DNA of 64,000 bases, from contig NZ_JBGCUS010000001.1 in the NCBI RefSeq assembly GCF_041415945.1, positions 1,054,001-1,118,000 on the forward strand, written 5' to 3'. Under the pieces are notes generated by a model that saw only the letters and a program-made list of their open reading frames with translations, ran no database searches and had not been told where the DNA came from. The translations under genes were made by a program, and so were the position numbers. Shown here in pieces: positions 8,756-18,008 of this stretch (positions are counted from its first letter, which is position 1; every line of letters begins with the position of its first letter). Source of the stretch: Ancylobacter sp. IITR112 (GTDB lineage: Bacteria > Pseudomonadota > Alphaproteobacteria > Rhizobiales > Xanthobacteraceae).

Positions 8756-9487
8756 ATGCGCATTCTGGTCGTCAATCCCAACACCACCGCGTCGATGACG
8801 GCGAAGATCGGCGCGGCGGCGCAGCAGGCGGCCGCGCCGGGGACGCAGGTGATCGCCGTCAACCCGCCGGACGGGCCGGTGAGCATCGAAGGCTATTATG
8901 ACGAGGTGTTCTCCATCCCCGGCCTGATCGGCGAGATGCGCCGGCACCCCGACATGGACGCCTATATCATCGCCTGCTTCGACGATACCGGCCTCGATGC
9001 CGCGCGCTGCGCCACCTCCGCGCCGGTGATCGGCATTGGCGAGGCGGCGTTTCACATGGCGAGCCTTGTGGCGGGCCGGTTCGGGGTAGTGACGACGCTG
9101 GCGCGCTCGGTGCCGGCTATTGAGCACAATCTGAAGCGCTACGGGCTGATGGAGCGCTGCGCCCGGGTGCGCTCCTCCGAAGTGGCGGTGCTGGAACTGG
9201 AGGAGCCCGGCTCCGATGCCGCAACCCGGATATTGGAAGAGATGCGCCGCGCGCTCGCCGAGGACCGCGCCGAGGCGATCGTGCTGGGCTGTGCCGGCAT
9301 GGCGGACCTCGCCGCCCGGCTGTCGCGCGAGGTCGGCGTGCCGGTGCTCGACGGTGTCTCCTGCGCGGTGAAGCTCGCCGAGGCGCTGGTGCATCTGGGG
9401 CTGCGCACCTCCAAGGCCGGCGGCTACGCGCCGCCCCGTGCCAAACCCTTCACGGGGATTTTTTCCCCTTTTTCTCCCGGCGCTTGA
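8756..9487 (+). CDS. Allantoin/hydantoin racemase, Asp/Glu racemase superfamily
   Basis: This 243-residue protein interconverts the stereoisomers of a five-membered ureide ring so that a stereospecific allantoinase or hydantoinase can use both. The opening MRILVVNPNTTASMT, the FDDTGLDAAR block carrying the first acid/base region, and VLGCAGMADLA with the second catalytic cysteine (GCAGM) are typical of HpxA/HyuA-type racemases. FDDTG has no cysteine where some family members carry CFxD; here the cysteine directly precedes it (IIACFDD). It is the last structural gene of the importer operon, matching puuE on the opposite strand. Allantoin is the favoured substrate from context. Confidence 0.88.
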   Translation: MRILVVNPNTTASMTAKIGAAAQQAAAPGTQVIAVNPPDGPVSIEGYYDEVFSIPGLIGEMRRHPDMDAYIIACFDDTGLDAARCATSAPVIGIGEAAFHMASLVAGRFGVVTTLARSVPAIEHNLKRYGLMERCARVRSSEVAVLELEEPGSDAATRILEEMRRALAEDRAEAIVLGCAGMADLAARLSREVGVPVLDGVSCAVKLAEALVHLGLRTSKAGGYAPPRAKPFTGIFSPFSPGA

Positions 9488-9577
9488 CGACGTGACGGGC
9501 GGCACTCGATAGTACGGCTGATCGGGGGACCGGGATTCACGTTACGTGCCAATGCCGGAACGGCAAGAGCGAAGAAG

Positions 9578-10276
9578 ATGCTTGTGACCGTTCCCGAAAC
9601 TGAGAAGCCCGCCGCACGCTGGCAAGGCGTCTATGCGGCGCTGCGCGAAGCCATTATCGGCCGCAAGCTCGCCCCCGGCACCAAGCTGCCGGAAGATGCG
9701 CTCGCCGCCATCTATGCGGTGAGCCGCACTGTCGTGCGCGCGGCGCTGCAGGCGCTGTCGCATGACCGGCTGGTGCGGCTGGAACCCAATCGCGGCGCCT
9801 TCGTCGCCAGTCCCTCCACCAAGGAGGCGCGCGAGGTGTTCGAGGCGCGCGGGCTGATCGAGCCGCAGCTCGCCGCGCTGGCGGCGCGGATGGCGACGCC
9901 CGCCGACATCGCGCTGCTCAAGCAGCATCTGGCGAAGGAGCGGGAGGCGCTGGCGCAGGACGCCAATGCGGCGGAAGCCATCGCGCTCTCCGCGCACTTC
10001 CATGTCGTCATCGCCGAAATCGCTGGCCACTCCATCTATACCGAGTTCGTGCGTGATCTCGTCTCGCATTCCTCGCTGATCATCGCGCTGTACTGGACGC
10101 AGCGCGAGACCACCTGCAAATGCGAGGCGCACAGGGAATTGGTCGACGCCATCGCCGAAGGCGAGCCGCTGAAGGCGGCGGCGATCATGCGCGAGCACAT
10201 TTCCGAACTGCTGCTCGGGCTCGATCTGTCGCGCAAGGAAAGCCCGCCGACCAGCCTGCAGGATCTGTTGAAATAG
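9578..10276 (+). CDS. GntR-family transcriptional regulator, FCD subfamily
   Basis: This 232-residue regulator has a winged helix at about residues 10-75 (YAALREAII ... LPEDALAAIYAVSRTVVRAALQAL ... GAFVASPS). An alpha-helical FCD ligand-binding domain follows (EAREVFEARGLIEPQLA ... HFHVVIAEIAGH ... HRELVDAIAEGE). FCD proteins use clustered His/Asp residues to hold a metal and an organic acid. It starts 90 bp after the racemase gene and is the likely ligand-responsive repressor of the ureide cluster, perhaps acting at the palindrome at 3998-4011. Confidence 0.92.
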   Translation: MLVTVPETEKPAARWQGVYAALREAIIGRKLAPGTKLPEDALAAIYAVSRTVVRAALQALSHDRLVRLEPNRGAFVASPSTKEAREVFEARGLIEPQLAALAARMATPADIALLKQHLAKEREALAQDANAAEAIALSAHFHVVIAEIAGHSIYTEFVRDLVSHSSLIIALYWTQRETTCKCEAHRELVDAIAEGEPLKAAAIMREHISELLLGLDLSRKESPPTSLQDLLK

Positions 10277-10288
10277 CCTCGGGACTCG

Positions 10289-11764
10289 CTAGACGACCAC
10301 ATCCTCGCGCGGCACGACGATCCGGCAGTGAATGCCGCCGGGCTCGAAATTCAGCTCGGCGCTGCCGGTGGCGGAATAGCGCAGGCTGTGGCTGATGACG
10401 GTGCGGCCGAACCCACGGCGCGTCGGCGCGCCGACCGGCGGCCCGCCGCTCTCGCGCCAGTCGATGACAAAGGGTGCGTCCTCCGACTCGCGCGGCGCCG
10501 CGACGACCGACACTGTGCCCCGGTCATTGGACAAGGCGCCGTATTTCACCGCATTGGTCGTCAGTTCGTGAAGGATGAGCCCCAGCGCCACGGCGGCGCG
10601 CGGCACCACGGAGAAGGTAAGCCCCTGCGCGAAGATGCGGTCCGCGCCCTGGTCGAGATAGGGCGCGAGTTCGGCGGCCAGGAGATCGCCGATCTGCAGG
10701 TTCGACCAGGACCGCACGGCAAGCAGATTATGCGTCGCGGCCAGCGCCTGAAGCCGGCCGGAAAACGCCACCTGATAGCCCTCCAGCGTGTCCTCGGCCG
10801 ACAGGGTGCGGCTGCTGATCGACTGCACCAGCGCGAGCGTGTTCTTTACCCGGTGGTCGAGCTCGGCCATCAGCAGCAATTGCTGCTGCTCGGCGGCCTT
10901 GCGCTGCGAGAGATCGACCATGGTGATGACGCAGCCGCTGATCTGGTCGCCAATGACGCGCAGCGGCGCGATGCTGACCAGATAATCCTTCACCTTCGGC
11001 GCCTGCGGCGCGACGGCCTCAATGCCCTGGACCGGGGTGCCGGAAAGGGCGAGGGCGATGAAATCCTCGCTCTGCATCAGCCCGGTGGCGCCGGGGAACA
11101 CCAGCGTGACCACATCGGCGAAGCGGTGGCCGACCAGTTCCCCGTCATGCACGCCGGCCGCCGCCGCATTGGCATGGGTGACGATGCCGGAGCGGTCGCA
11201 CACCAGAACCGCCTCATTGGCCGAAGCGATAACCGCGCGGGCGATGCGCTCATTCTGCTCGGCGGCTTCGGCGCGGACCCGTTCGGTCACATCGGTGAAG
11301 GTCACGGCATAGCCGGAAACGGTGCCGATCCGCATCGCGCCGATGGAGATGTCGAAATGGCTGTCGCTGCGCCCGGCGAAACGCGCGCCGGCCACGGGCT
11401 TGCCTTCGGCGGCGGCGGCGAGCAGGGCTTCGAAGCGGGCGCTGTTCTCCGTGCTCAGCGTTTCGCTGAAATGGCGGCCCTGCAACTGGTCGAGCGGCAC
11501 GCCAAGCAGCGTGGCGACACGCTGGGTGGCGTAGAGAACGTGGCCGAGACTATCGAGCGCGACCGCGCCGGGGTCCATCGCCTCCATGAAGTCGCGATAG
11601 CCGGCCTCGCCCTCGATGGTGAAGATCTCGTCGGCATCGGCCCCGCGGACCACCAGCGCGTCGACCTCGCCGAGGCGGATGGCGGCGAGGGTCTCCTCGG
11701 CCTCCGCCAGACGCCGCTCCAGCTCGGCGATGATGGCGCTGGCCTCGTCCGCGGGCGCGTTCAT
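10289..11764 (-). CDS. PAS-domain sensor histidine kinase, HWE family, in the kai operon
   Basis: This 491-residue soluble kinase has no membrane segment. A short coiled coil (about 8-35) precedes two PAS domains (about 53-160 and 172-285). The phospho-acceptor is H304 in [14 protein letters not shown]. The HWE-type catalytic domain contains [11 protein letters not shown] (H399, E400, N404) and WRESGG (W436, E438). HWE kinases in alphaproteobacteria often feed single-domain or PhyR-type response regulators of the general stress response; no regulator gene lies next to it. Its ATG overlaps the kaiB stop by 4 nt, so it is translationally coupled to KaiB and is the plausible output kinase of the Kai pair. 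Confidence 0.92.
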   Translation of the reverse strand: MNAPADEASAIIAELERRLAEAEETLAAIRLGEVDALVVRGADADEIFTIEGEAGYRDFMEAMDPGAVALDSLGHVLYATQRVATLLGVPLDQLQGRHFSETLSTENSARFEALLAAAAEGKPVAGARFAGRSDSHFDISIGAMRIGTVSGYAVTFTDVTERVRAEAAEQNERIARAVIASANEAVLVCDRSGIVTHANAAAAGVHDGELVGHRFADVVTLVFPGATGLMQSEDFIALALSGTPVQGIEAVAPQAPKVKDYLVSIAPLRVIGDQISGCVITMVDLSQRKAAEQQQLLLMAELDHRVKNTLALVQSISSRTLSAEDTLEGYQVAFSGRLQALAATHNLLAVRSWSNLQIGDLLAAELAPYLDQGADRIFAQGLTFSVVPRAAVALGLILHELTTNAVKYGALSNDRGTVSVVAAPRESEDAPFVIDWRESGGPPVGAPTRRGFGRTVISHSLRYSATGSAELNFEPGGIHCRIVVPREDVVV

Positions 11765-12051
11765 TCGTCACCGATCTTGAGATGCACCAACACTTTCTGT
11801 TCGTCGGAGAGGTCGCCGATGATCTTGCGGATCGGGACGGGGAGTTCGCGCACGAGGGTAGGGATGGCGACGATGCTGTGCGCCTTCGCGAGTTCCGGGT
11901 TCTTCTTCAGGTCCACCACTTCGACCTCGTACCGGCCCGGTGCCTTCTCGGCACAGATGCGTTGCAGATTAGCGATCGCCGCCAGCGACTTGGGCGTCTG
12001 GCCGGCGACGTACAGAATAAGCTTGCGCGGGCGCGCCGGTTCCTCGGTCAT
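11761..12051 (-). CDS. kaiB: KaiB-like clock/stress protein
   Basis: This 96-residue protein has the thioredoxin-like KaiB fold: [19 protein letters not shown], a central [13 protein letters not shown], then the conserved [22 protein letters not shown]. In cyanobacteria KaiB switches fold and binds the CI ring of KaiC. It sits between kaiC and the HWE kinase gene with 4-nt overlaps on both sides. No kaiA is present, as is usual outside cyanobacteria, so a self-sustained oscillator is unlikely; an hourglass timer or stress role is more plausible. Confidence 0.93.
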   Translation of the reverse strand: MTEEPARPRKLILYVAGQTPKSLAAIANLQRICAEKAPGRYEVEVVDLKKNPELAKAHSIVAIPTLVRELPVPIRKIIGDLSDEQKVLVHLKIGDE

Positions 12052-13751
12052 GTCGATACATCTCCCCGCGCCTGGGCCTTGCGGCTCGCTTTCAGTGCCG
12101 CCTGGCTTTCCGCGCGTAGCCGCAGATAGTCTTCTTCCGCCCGCAGCAGGGCGCTCAAATCCGCCTCGTCGGCGTCGAGTTCGGCGCGCAGTGCTTCCAT
12201 TTGCGCGGCCGTGCGCCGGCGGCGCTGTTCGATCTGCTGGCGCAGCCGGTCGACTTCCGCCAGACGCCGCGCCTCGTCCTGCTGGGCGCGGGCCTCTTCC
12301 TGCCGCCGGGCCGAGCCGGTGAGGGCCCCGTTGGCGCCGAGATAGGGCGGCAGCAACCGGATGCCGTTATCCGTCATGACGAACTCGCGCACCTGGTTGG
12401 AGTGGGCCATGCCGCGCGCCTTGAGCAGGTAAAGCTCGCGGTTGAACTCGCCGCCGGCCTCGCGGTTGAGCAGCAGGATCCAGCCGTCCATCAGCGAGGA
12501 CAGGCCGGCATCGGTGGCGGCCGTGCCGTCCTGGCCGTGCATGAGATGGGTGAAGATGCCGGTAATGCCGCGATTCTTCAGGAAGTCGACCATGCGCAGC
12601 AGCATGGCCTGCACCTCGAATGGGTCGCCGCTTTCCATGAAAGCCGAGATCGGGTCGAGCACGACCGTGGCCGGGCCGAAGCGGACGATCTCGCGCAGCA
12701 TCACCGCGAGGTGCATTTCCAGGCTGTAGAAGGTGGGGCGCGCGGCGATGAATTTCAGGCTACCTTCCTCGATCCAGCCGCCCATATCGGTGCCCACCGA
12801 GCGCATGTTGCGCACCGCCTGGTCGGCGGATTCCTCGAAGGAGAAATAGATCGCGCGCTGCCCGGTACGGCAGGTGGCGTCAATGAAGCTCGCCGCCACC
12901 GACGATTTGCCGGAGCCGGCGACACCCGACAGCAGGATGGACGAGCCGCGATGGAAGCCGCCGCCGGCCATCATGGCGTCGAGATCGGGAATGCCGCTGG
13001 AGATGCGCTCCTCATGCGCCTTGTGGTTCAGGCCCAGCGCCGAGACGGGGAGAACGCTGAATCCTTCCTCGTCGATCAGGAACGGATATTCGTTGGTGCC
13101 GTGGGCGGTCCCGCGATATTTGACGATGCGCAGGCGCCGGGTGGAAATCTGGTTCTGCACCCGGTGATCGAGCAGGATCACGCAGTCCGAGACATATTCT
13201 TCCAGCCCCTGGCGCGTCAGCGTGCCATCGCCGCGCTCGGCGGTGATGACCGTGGTCATGCCCTTTTCCTTCAGCCAGTCGAACAGGCGCCGGATTTCGG
13301 CGCGCAGAATGGCCGGGTTGGAGAAGGCGGAGAACAGGCTCTCGATGGTGTCGAGCACCACGCGGCGGGCGCCGATCTGGTCGATGGCGAGTTCCAGCCG
13401 CAGGAAAATCCCTTCGAGATCGTACTCGCCCGCCTCGGCGAACTCCGAGGGGTCGATGGCGATATGCTCGAAGGCGATCTTCTGCGCGTCGATCAGTTCG
13501 CCCATGTCGAAGCCGAGCGAGGCGACATTGTCGACGATGTCGGCAGGCCGCTCCTCGAAGGTCACGAACAGGCCGGGCTCGCCGAAGCTTCGGGCGCCGT
13601 TGAGCAGGAAGGTGGAGGCGAACAGGGTCTTGCCGCATCCGGCCGAGCCGCACACCAGCGCCGGCCGGCCGGTGGGAAGTCCGCCATGGGTGAGCTCATC
13701 GAAGCCCGCTATGCCGGTGAGCGATTTCGCAATTCCGAGGGACGAGGCCAT
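12048..13751 (-). CDS. kaiC: KaiC-like double-RecA ATPase
   Basis: This 567-residue protein carries two KaiC/RecA domains. CI has Walker A GSAGCGKT (35-42) and the catalytic pair E66/E67. CII has Walker A GVAGSGKS (276-283) and the pair E306/E307. The expected phosphorylation loop reads GLSSLMD, giving S418/S419 where cyanobacterial KaiC has Ser-Thr. A charged coiled-coil tail (about 480-555, rich in E, R and A) follows CII and is longer than the cyanobacterial A-loop tail. The start at [11 protein letters not shown] was chosen because the CI domain begins immediately; the in-frame extension to 13835 looks non-coding. It is first in a kaiC-kaiB-kinase operon. Confidence 0.92.
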   Translation of the reverse strand: MASSLGIAKSLTGIAGFDELTHGGLPTGRPALVCGSAGCGKTLFASTFLLNGARSFGEPGLFVTFEERPADIVDNVASLGFDMGELIDAQKIAFEHIAIDPSEFAEAGEYDLEGIFLRLELAIDQIGARRVVLDTIESLFSAFSNPAILRAEIRRLFDWLKEKGMTTVITAERGDGTLTRQGLEEYVSDCVILLDHRVQNQISTRRLRIVKYRGTAHGTNEYPFLIDEEGFSVLPVSALGLNHKAHEERISSGIPDLDAMMAGGGFHRGSSILLSGVAGSGKSSVAASFIDATCRTGQRAIYFSFEESADQAVRNMRSVGTDMGGWIEEGSLKFIAARPTFYSLEMHLAVMLREIVRFGPATVVLDPISAFMESGDPFEVQAMLLRMVDFLKNRGITGIFTHLMHGQDGTAATDAGLSSLMDGWILLLNREAGGEFNRELYLLKARGMAHSNQVREFVMTDNGIRLLPPYLGANGALTGSARRQEEARAQQDEARRLAEVDRLRQQIEQRRRRTAAQMEALRAELDADEADLSALLRAEEDYLRLRAESQAALKASRKAQARGDVST

Positions 13752-14070
13752 GGGCTTATGATCGCAACCGGTGGGAGCCGCGCGAAACATCGCAAGAGCG
13801 GCGCCGCGTGCCAAGGCCCGAGCGCCGCCGCGCACCGGTACTTTTGCCGGAGCTGCGGCGCGGTATGCCGGGCTTTGCCCTGGCGGCGGCGCAGGACGGC
13901 GGTGCGAACAGAAAGCCTTCCGAGCCTGGCATCACCCCGCCTGTGTTGAGCCTGCCCCGAGCGCGGAATCGGCGAATGTCACCCTTCACCAAGATCAGAA
14001 ACGCCCGTCCGGCTCATTAACACAGGATAATCGGCGCCGGAGACGGGGCGAGGCGACGGGGATTTGAGCG
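13752..14070. other. Intergenic region between kaiC and the DUF6894 gene
   Basis: No convincing gene was found in these roughly 320 bp. The stretch must hold the kai operon promoter (reading minus). I looked for a sigma-EcfG-type pair or other clear operator near the kaiC start and did not find one. Short open frames on both strands have no recognisable domains. Confidence 0.5.
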
Positions 14071-14095
14071 GGAACGCCCGGCCCGAGCCGGCGTT
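14071..14095 (+). promoter_or_regulatory. Candidate sigma-EcfG (general stress response) promoter
   Basis: GGAAC (14071-14075) and CGTT (14092-14095) are separated by 16 bp, the exact form of the alphaproteobacterial EcfG consensus. It lies 37 bp before the GTG of the DUF6894 gene. A transcript from here would begin after the alternative upstream ATG (14064), which supports the downstream GTG as the real start. Confidence 0.7.
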
Positions 14096-14132
14096 TGTCC
14101 CCCGATATCCAACGGTTGAGAGTGGGTCCGCC

Positions 14133-14369
14133 GTGCCGACATTCGCCTTCCAGTGGACGGGAGAGACCGCTCCCGCGCTTGTCGATCTCCCCGACGAGGC
14201 CGCGGCATGGAGGCAGGCGGTGGCGACGACGGGGGAGATCCTGCGGGATTTGGACGGGTCTCTTCCCGTTCCGGGCGACTTTGAAATGACGGTGCGCGAC
14301 GCCACCGGGGCGGTGCTTCTCGCCATCACCATCCACACGCGGCAGCGCCCAGTGGAAGGCGAGGGCTAG
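14133..14369 (+). CDS. DUF6894-family small protein
   Basis: This 78-residue protein begins VPTFAFQWTG and contains VDLPDEAAAWRQAVATTGEIL and FEMTVRDATGAVLLAITI. These match the pattern of the short DUF6894 proteins of Hyphomicrobiales (xPxYxF start, central LPDxxAAxxxA helix, VxDxxGxxLxxL strand). Function is unknown; the family is cytoplasmic and often stress-associated. The GTG start was preferred over the ATG at 14064 because of family length and the promoter at 14071-14095. It has no operon partner; the Crp/Fnr gene follows after 63 bp. Confidence 0.7.
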   Translation: MPTFAFQWTGETAPALVDLPDEAAAWRQAVATTGEILRDLDGSLPVPGDFEMTVRDATGAVLLAITIHTRQRPVEGEG

Positions 14370-14432
14370 GTAACGCGCCCGATTAGCCTATGTAATAGCT
14401 CACCCGACTTCCGCCGCGTAGAGGGCGAGCCG

Positions 14433-15197
14433 ATGGCTGAAAGTGCGGAGCTTCCGCCCGGCATGGTGGAAGCTACAATGATCGCCAATTCCGACCATGT
14501 GCTGCGCAAGCTCGACTATGGGCGGCGCTTCACGCCGGAGGAGCAGGAGGTGCTGCGCCGGCTCCCGGTGCAGATCGCCTCCTTTCGTGCCGGCCACCAT
14601 CTGGTGCGCGAGGGGGACCGCCCCAAGCGCTGCTTCGTTCTGCTCGACGGCTTCATCTGCGCCTCCAAGCATCTGGGCGAGGGGCGGCGGCAGATCGCCT
14701 CCTTCTATGTGCCGGGCGACATTCCCGACCTGCAAAGCCTGCATCTCAAGGTGATGGACATCGCCTTCGACACGGTGACACCATGCACGGTGGCGCTGGT
14801 GGCGCATGAAGCCTTGCAGAATCTGTGCAACGACCATCCGCGCCTCGCCTCGGCGCTGTGGCGCACCACGCTGGTGGACGCGGCGATCTACCGCGAATGG
14901 GTGGCGACCGTCGGCCAGCGCAGCGCCGATGCGCGGCTCGCGCATCTGTTTTGCGAATTGTTCCTCCGCCTCAACGCCGTCGGCCTGACCGAGCAGAATT
15001 CCTGCGAATGGCCGATGACCCAGGCCGAACTCGGCGATGCCGCCGGCATTTCGGTCGTCCATGTCAACCGGACCCTGCAGAAGCTACGGGCGGACAAGCT
15101 GATCCAGCTCGGCAACAAGCGGCTGACCATCCTCGACTGGGATCGCCTGTGCGCCGTCGCCGATTTCGACGCCACCTATCTCCACCTCGACGACTGA
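14433..15197 (+). CDS. Crp/Fnr-family transcriptional regulator
   Basis: This 254-residue regulator has a cyclic-nucleotide-binding-type beta-roll (about residues 35-150: FRAGHHLVREGDRPKRCFVLLDGFICASK ... PGDIPDL) and a C-terminal winged helix (TQAELGDAAGISVVHVNRTLQKLRADKLI, about 200-230). No N-terminal FNR-type cysteine cluster is present, so direct Fe-S oxygen sensing is unlikely. It lies beside the kai and stress genes and converges on phrB with a 24-bp gap. Ligand and targets are unknown. Confidence 0.9.
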   Translation: MAESAELPPGMVEATMIANSDHVLRKLDYGRRFTPEEQEVLRRLPVQIASFRAGHHLVREGDRPKRCFVLLDGFICASKHLGEGRRQIASFYVPGDIPDLQSLHLKVMDIAFDTVTPCTVALVAHEALQNLCNDHPRLASALWRTTLVDAAIYREWVATVGQRSADARLAHLFCELFLRLNAVGLTEQNSCEWPMTQAELGDAAGISVVHVNRTLQKLRADKLIQLGNKRLTILDWDRLCAVADFDATYLHLDD

Positions 15198-15221
15198 CGC
15201 AGCGGGCACCGCCACGCCTGT

Positions 15222-16748
15222 TCACGGCAGGCTGTCGAGAAAGGCTGTGGCGTCGGCGACGATCTCGGCCCGCTGCGCCGCCGGCATGCGGGCGAGCGTG
15301 CGGTAGGGCATGGCGAGGCGCGGATTGGCCGAGAGCGGCTTCTCGTTTTCGATCAGGAAGTTCCAGTAGAGATAATTGAACGGGCAGGCGCCCGGCCCGC
15401 GCTTGACCTTGGGATTGAAGGCGCAGCCTTTGCAGTAGTCGGACATGCGGTCGATATAGGCGCCCGACGCGGCATAGGGCTTGGAGCCCAGCCGCCCGCC
15501 ATCGGCATGCATCACCATGCCATGCACATTGGGCAGTTCCACCCATTCAAAGGCGTCGGCATAGACGGCGAGATACCATTCCTCGATCTGCGCCGGCGCC
15601 ACCCCGGCGAGCAGCGCGAAATTGCCGGTGACCATCAGCCGCTGGATATGGTGGGCATAGGCATGCCGCCGGGTGGCGCCGATGCATTCGGCCATGCAGC
15701 GCATCGGCGTCTCGCCGGTCCAGTACATCGCCGGCAGATCGCGCCCGGCATTGAGATGGTTGCTGTCGGCATAGGCGGGCATCTCCGCCCAGTAGATGCC
15801 GCGCACGAATTCGCGCCAGCCGAGAATCTGGCGGATGAAGCCTTCCACGGCGTTGATCGGCGCCGCGCCGCTGCGAAAGGCTTCTTCGGCGCGGGCGCAG
15901 ACTTCGCGCGCCGTGAGCAGGCCGCAATTCAGGTAAGGCGACAGGAGGCCGTGGAACAGGAAGTCCTCGCCCGCCTTCATCGCGTCCTGATAGTCGCCGA
16001 AACCGGGCAGCGTGTCCTCGATGAAATGGTCAAGCGCCCGCAGCGCGTCTGCCCGCGTCACCGCCCAGCCGAACGGTTCGAGATCGCCGAAATGCCCGCC
16101 GAAGCGCGCGGCGACGAGGTCGATCACCGCGCGCGTCAGTGCGTCCGGGGTAAAGCGCTGGCGCGGCGGAACGCGAAGGCCGCGCGGCAGCGCCCGGCGG
16201 TTTTCCGGGTCGAAGTTCCACTGGCCGCCTTCCGGCGCGTCGCCGCGCATGAGAAGGCCGGTGCGTCGGCGCATCTCGCGATAGAAGAATTCCATCCGCC
16301 CGGTCTTGCGCGCCCGCCCCAGCGCCGCGAACTCGGCATGCGAGCAGAAGAAGCGGTCGTCCTCGCGGATATGCACCGGCACCGGCAGGGTCTCGGCCCA
16401 GTCCGCCATCATCGCCCGCACCCGCCATTCGCCGGGCTCGGTGACGATCACCGAGGCGGGGGCGTGGCGCTCGACCGCGCGGGCGATCTCGCCGGAGAAG
16501 CTCTGCGTGTTGGCGGGATCGTCGAGGCGGACATAGTCGACACGGATGCCCTCCGCGCGCAGCGCCTGCGCGAAATGGCGCATGGCGGCCAGCAGGAAGG
16601 CGATCTTCTGCTGGTGATGCGGGACATAGCGGGCCTCGACCTCCACCTCGACCATCAGCACGATGTCGCGTGCCGGGTCGAGATCGGCGAGCGAGGAGAC
16701 CTCGCGGGTCAATTGGTCGCCGAGCACGAAGCGCAGATGCGGGCTCAT
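15222..16748 (-). CDS. phrB: Iron-sulfur bacterial cryptochrome/(6-4) photolyase, PhrB type
   Basis: This 508-residue FAD enzyme repairs (6-4) pyrimidine photoproducts with blue light and carries a [4Fe-4S] cluster. The four cluster cysteines are C351 (MRCM), C439 and C442 (DYCKGCAFN) and C455 (GACPFN), one residue offset from those of Agrobacterium PhrB. The N-terminal antenna domain starts LRFVLGDQL, and [11 protein letters not shown] and [12 protein letters not shown] line the FAD domain. The start at MSPHLRF overlaps the DUF2256 stop (ATGA). It is the last gene of a five-gene minus-strand operon. A sensory cryptochrome role is possible alongside repair. Confidence 0.94.
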   Translation of the reverse strand: MSPHLRFVLGDQLTREVSSLADLDPARDIVLMVEVEVEARYVPHHQQKIAFLLAAMRHFAQALRAEGIRVDYVRLDDPANTQSFSGEIARAVERHAPASVIVTEPGEWRVRAMMADWAETLPVPVHIREDDRFFCSHAEFAALGRARKTGRMEFFYREMRRRTGLLMRGDAPEGGQWNFDPENRRALPRGLRVPPRQRFTPDALTRAVIDLVAARFGGHFGDLEPFGWAVTRADALRALDHFIEDTLPGFGDYQDAMKAGEDFLFHGLLSPYLNCGLLTAREVCARAEEAFRSGAAPINAVEGFIRQILGWREFVRGIYWAEMPAYADSNHLNAGRDLPAMYWTGETPMRCMAECIGATRRHAYAHHIQRLMVTGNFALLAGVAPAQIEEWYLAVYADAFEWVELPNVHGMVMHADGGRLGSKPYAASGAYIDRMSDYCKGCAFNPKVKRGPGACPFNYLYWNFLIENEKPLSANPRLAMPYRTLARMPAAQRAEIVADATAFLDSLP

Positions 16749-16915
16749 GCGCGGCCCTCCTTCGCGCGGCCGGTGGCCGCGGCGGAGCGGCAGCGGTCGG
16801 AGCAGTAGAGCACCCGCTCCCAGTCGCGCGCCCATTTGCGCCGCCAGGCGAAGGGCCGGCCGCAGGCGCGGCACGGCTTGGTGGGCAGATCGGCCTTCTT
16901 GCGCATGCGCGCCAT
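16745..16915 (-). CDS. DUF2256 small zinc-ribbon protein
   Basis: This 56-residue protein starts [15 protein letters not shown]. It has two CxxC-like pairs, [14 protein letters not shown] and CSDRC, which could bind one zinc, and the family hallmark R-K-W-A-R-D-W-E around the middle. DUF2256 genes typically sit next to cryptochrome/photolyase genes; here the stop overlaps the phrB ATG by 4 nt, so the two are translationally coupled. Function is unknown. A role in PhrB cofactor loading or DNA contact is only a guess. Confidence 0.85.
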   Translation of the reverse strand: MARMRKKADLPTKPCRACGRPFAWRRKWARDWERVLYCSDRCRSAAATGRAKEGRA

Positions 16916-16956
16916 GGCGTCGTCATCTCCTGCGGCCGAGTGGGCCGGGGGCGGGC

Positions 16957-17640
16957 TCAGAAGGGCAGGGGCGCGCCGTGGCGGTCGAAGAAGCCGCCGC
17001 TGTCGACAGGTCCCAGCCTTGCCAGCCCGGCGAGAAGCTCCCGCGCCGCCGTCGCAGGTGCCAGCGGCTGCAGCCCGACCTTGGCGAAGGGCTGCGACAG
17101 CGGCGTCGACACCGTGCCGGGATGCACCGCCACGCAGGTCGCCAGGCCATGGGTGCGCGCGAGTTCGATCGCGGCGGTGCGCACGATCTGGTTCAGCGCC
17201 GCCTTGGAGGCGCGGTAGCTGTACCAGCCGCCCAGCCGGTTATCGCCGATGCTGCCGACCTTGGCCGACAAGGTCGCGAACACAGCGGGCGCGTCGCGCG
17301 GCAGCAGCGGCAGGAAGTGCTTCATCAGCAGCGCCGGGCCGATGGCGTTGATCGCGAAGGCGCGCGCCATCGCCGCCGGGTCGAGCGCCTTCAGCGCCTT
17401 TTCCGGTTGCAGTGTCGCGTCGGACAGCAGGCCGGTGGCGTCGATAATGAGTGTGGGGACGCCAATGCGCGCAACATGAGCGGCGGCCTCGGCGATGGTT
17501 TGCTCCTCGCACAGGTCGAGCGCGGGGGTGGAGCGGCGCGACAGGCCGATGACGGCGTCGAACGCCCCCTGGTCCCGCAGCGCCTGCATCAGCGCCGAGC
17601 CGATGCCGCCAGAAGCCCCGATCACCACCGCGCGGCTCAC
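16957..17640 (-). CDS. SDR-family oxidoreductase, CsgA-like
   Basis: This 227-residue short-chain dehydrogenase starts at a GTG overlapping the stop of the DCC-family gene by 4 nt. The cofactor motif [10 protein letters not shown] is at residues 8-17, NAIGP marks the NNAG-equivalent region, and the catalytic triad is S ([12 protein letters not shown]), Y and K ([11 protein letters not shown]). It resembles the CsgA/C-factor branch often linked to photolyase genes. The substrate cannot be told from sequence. A 41-bp gap separates it from the DUF2256 gene. Confidence 0.88.
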   Translation of the reverse strand: MSRAVVIGASGGIGSALMQALRDQGAFDAVIGLSRRSTPALDLCEEQTIAEAAAHVARIGVPTLIIDATGLLSDATLQPEKALKALDPAAMARAFAINAIGPALLMKHFLPLLPRDAPAVFATLSAKVGSIGDNRLGGWYSYRASKAALNQIVRTAAIELARTHGLATCVAVHPGTVSTPLSQPFAKVGLQPLAPATAARELLAGLARLGPVDSGGFFDRHGAPLPF

Positions 17641-18008
17641 CGGGGCGCGCCTTCCAGGCGGCGGGCGAGGCCCTGCAGGCGCGGGCGCAGCCGCAGGAAG
17701 CCGAGATAGGCGCGCTCCAGCAGCGCCAGCACGCGCGGATGGCGGGCGGCGAGGCCGAGGGGGCGGAGCAGCGGAATCTGCCGCCACATGGCGGCGAAGG
17801 CGGCGGCGCCAGAGCGCAGCTCGCCGTCTTCGCGGGCATGCAGCCGCGCCAGCATGGCCTGCCGGTCGGCCGGGCAGGTCTCTGCGGTCTGCAGATCGAC
17901 AAAGGCGATGCGTCGCCGCCTGTCCAGACGCCGCATCAGCGCGATCTCGCGCCGGCAGAGCGGGCAGCCGGAATCGTACCACACCGTAACTTCGGCGCCG
18001 CCGCTCAT
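17637..18008 (-). CDS. DCC-family thiol-disulfide oxidoreductase-like protein (DUF393)
   Basis: This 123-residue protein has the thioredoxin-like DCC motif YDSGCPLCRREIALMRRLD (cysteines near residues 15 and 18) and FVDLQTAE, as in the DUF393 family. No signal peptide is seen, so it is probably cytoplasmic. It overlaps both neighbours by 4 nt (DUF3429 upstream, SDR downstream), a tight operon. A redox role supporting the photolyase is conceivable but unproven. Confidence 0.88.
   Translation of the reverse strand: MSGGAEVTVWYDSGCPLCRREIALMRRLDRRRRIAFVDLQTAETCPADRQAMLARLHAREDGELRSGAAAFAAMWRQIPLLRPLGLAARHPRVLALLERAYLGFLRLRPRLQGLARRLEGAPR

Noticed and set aside
10328..12322. 664-codon plus-strand frame opposite the kai kinase
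   Set aside because: Antisense shadow across three well-supported minus-strand genes.
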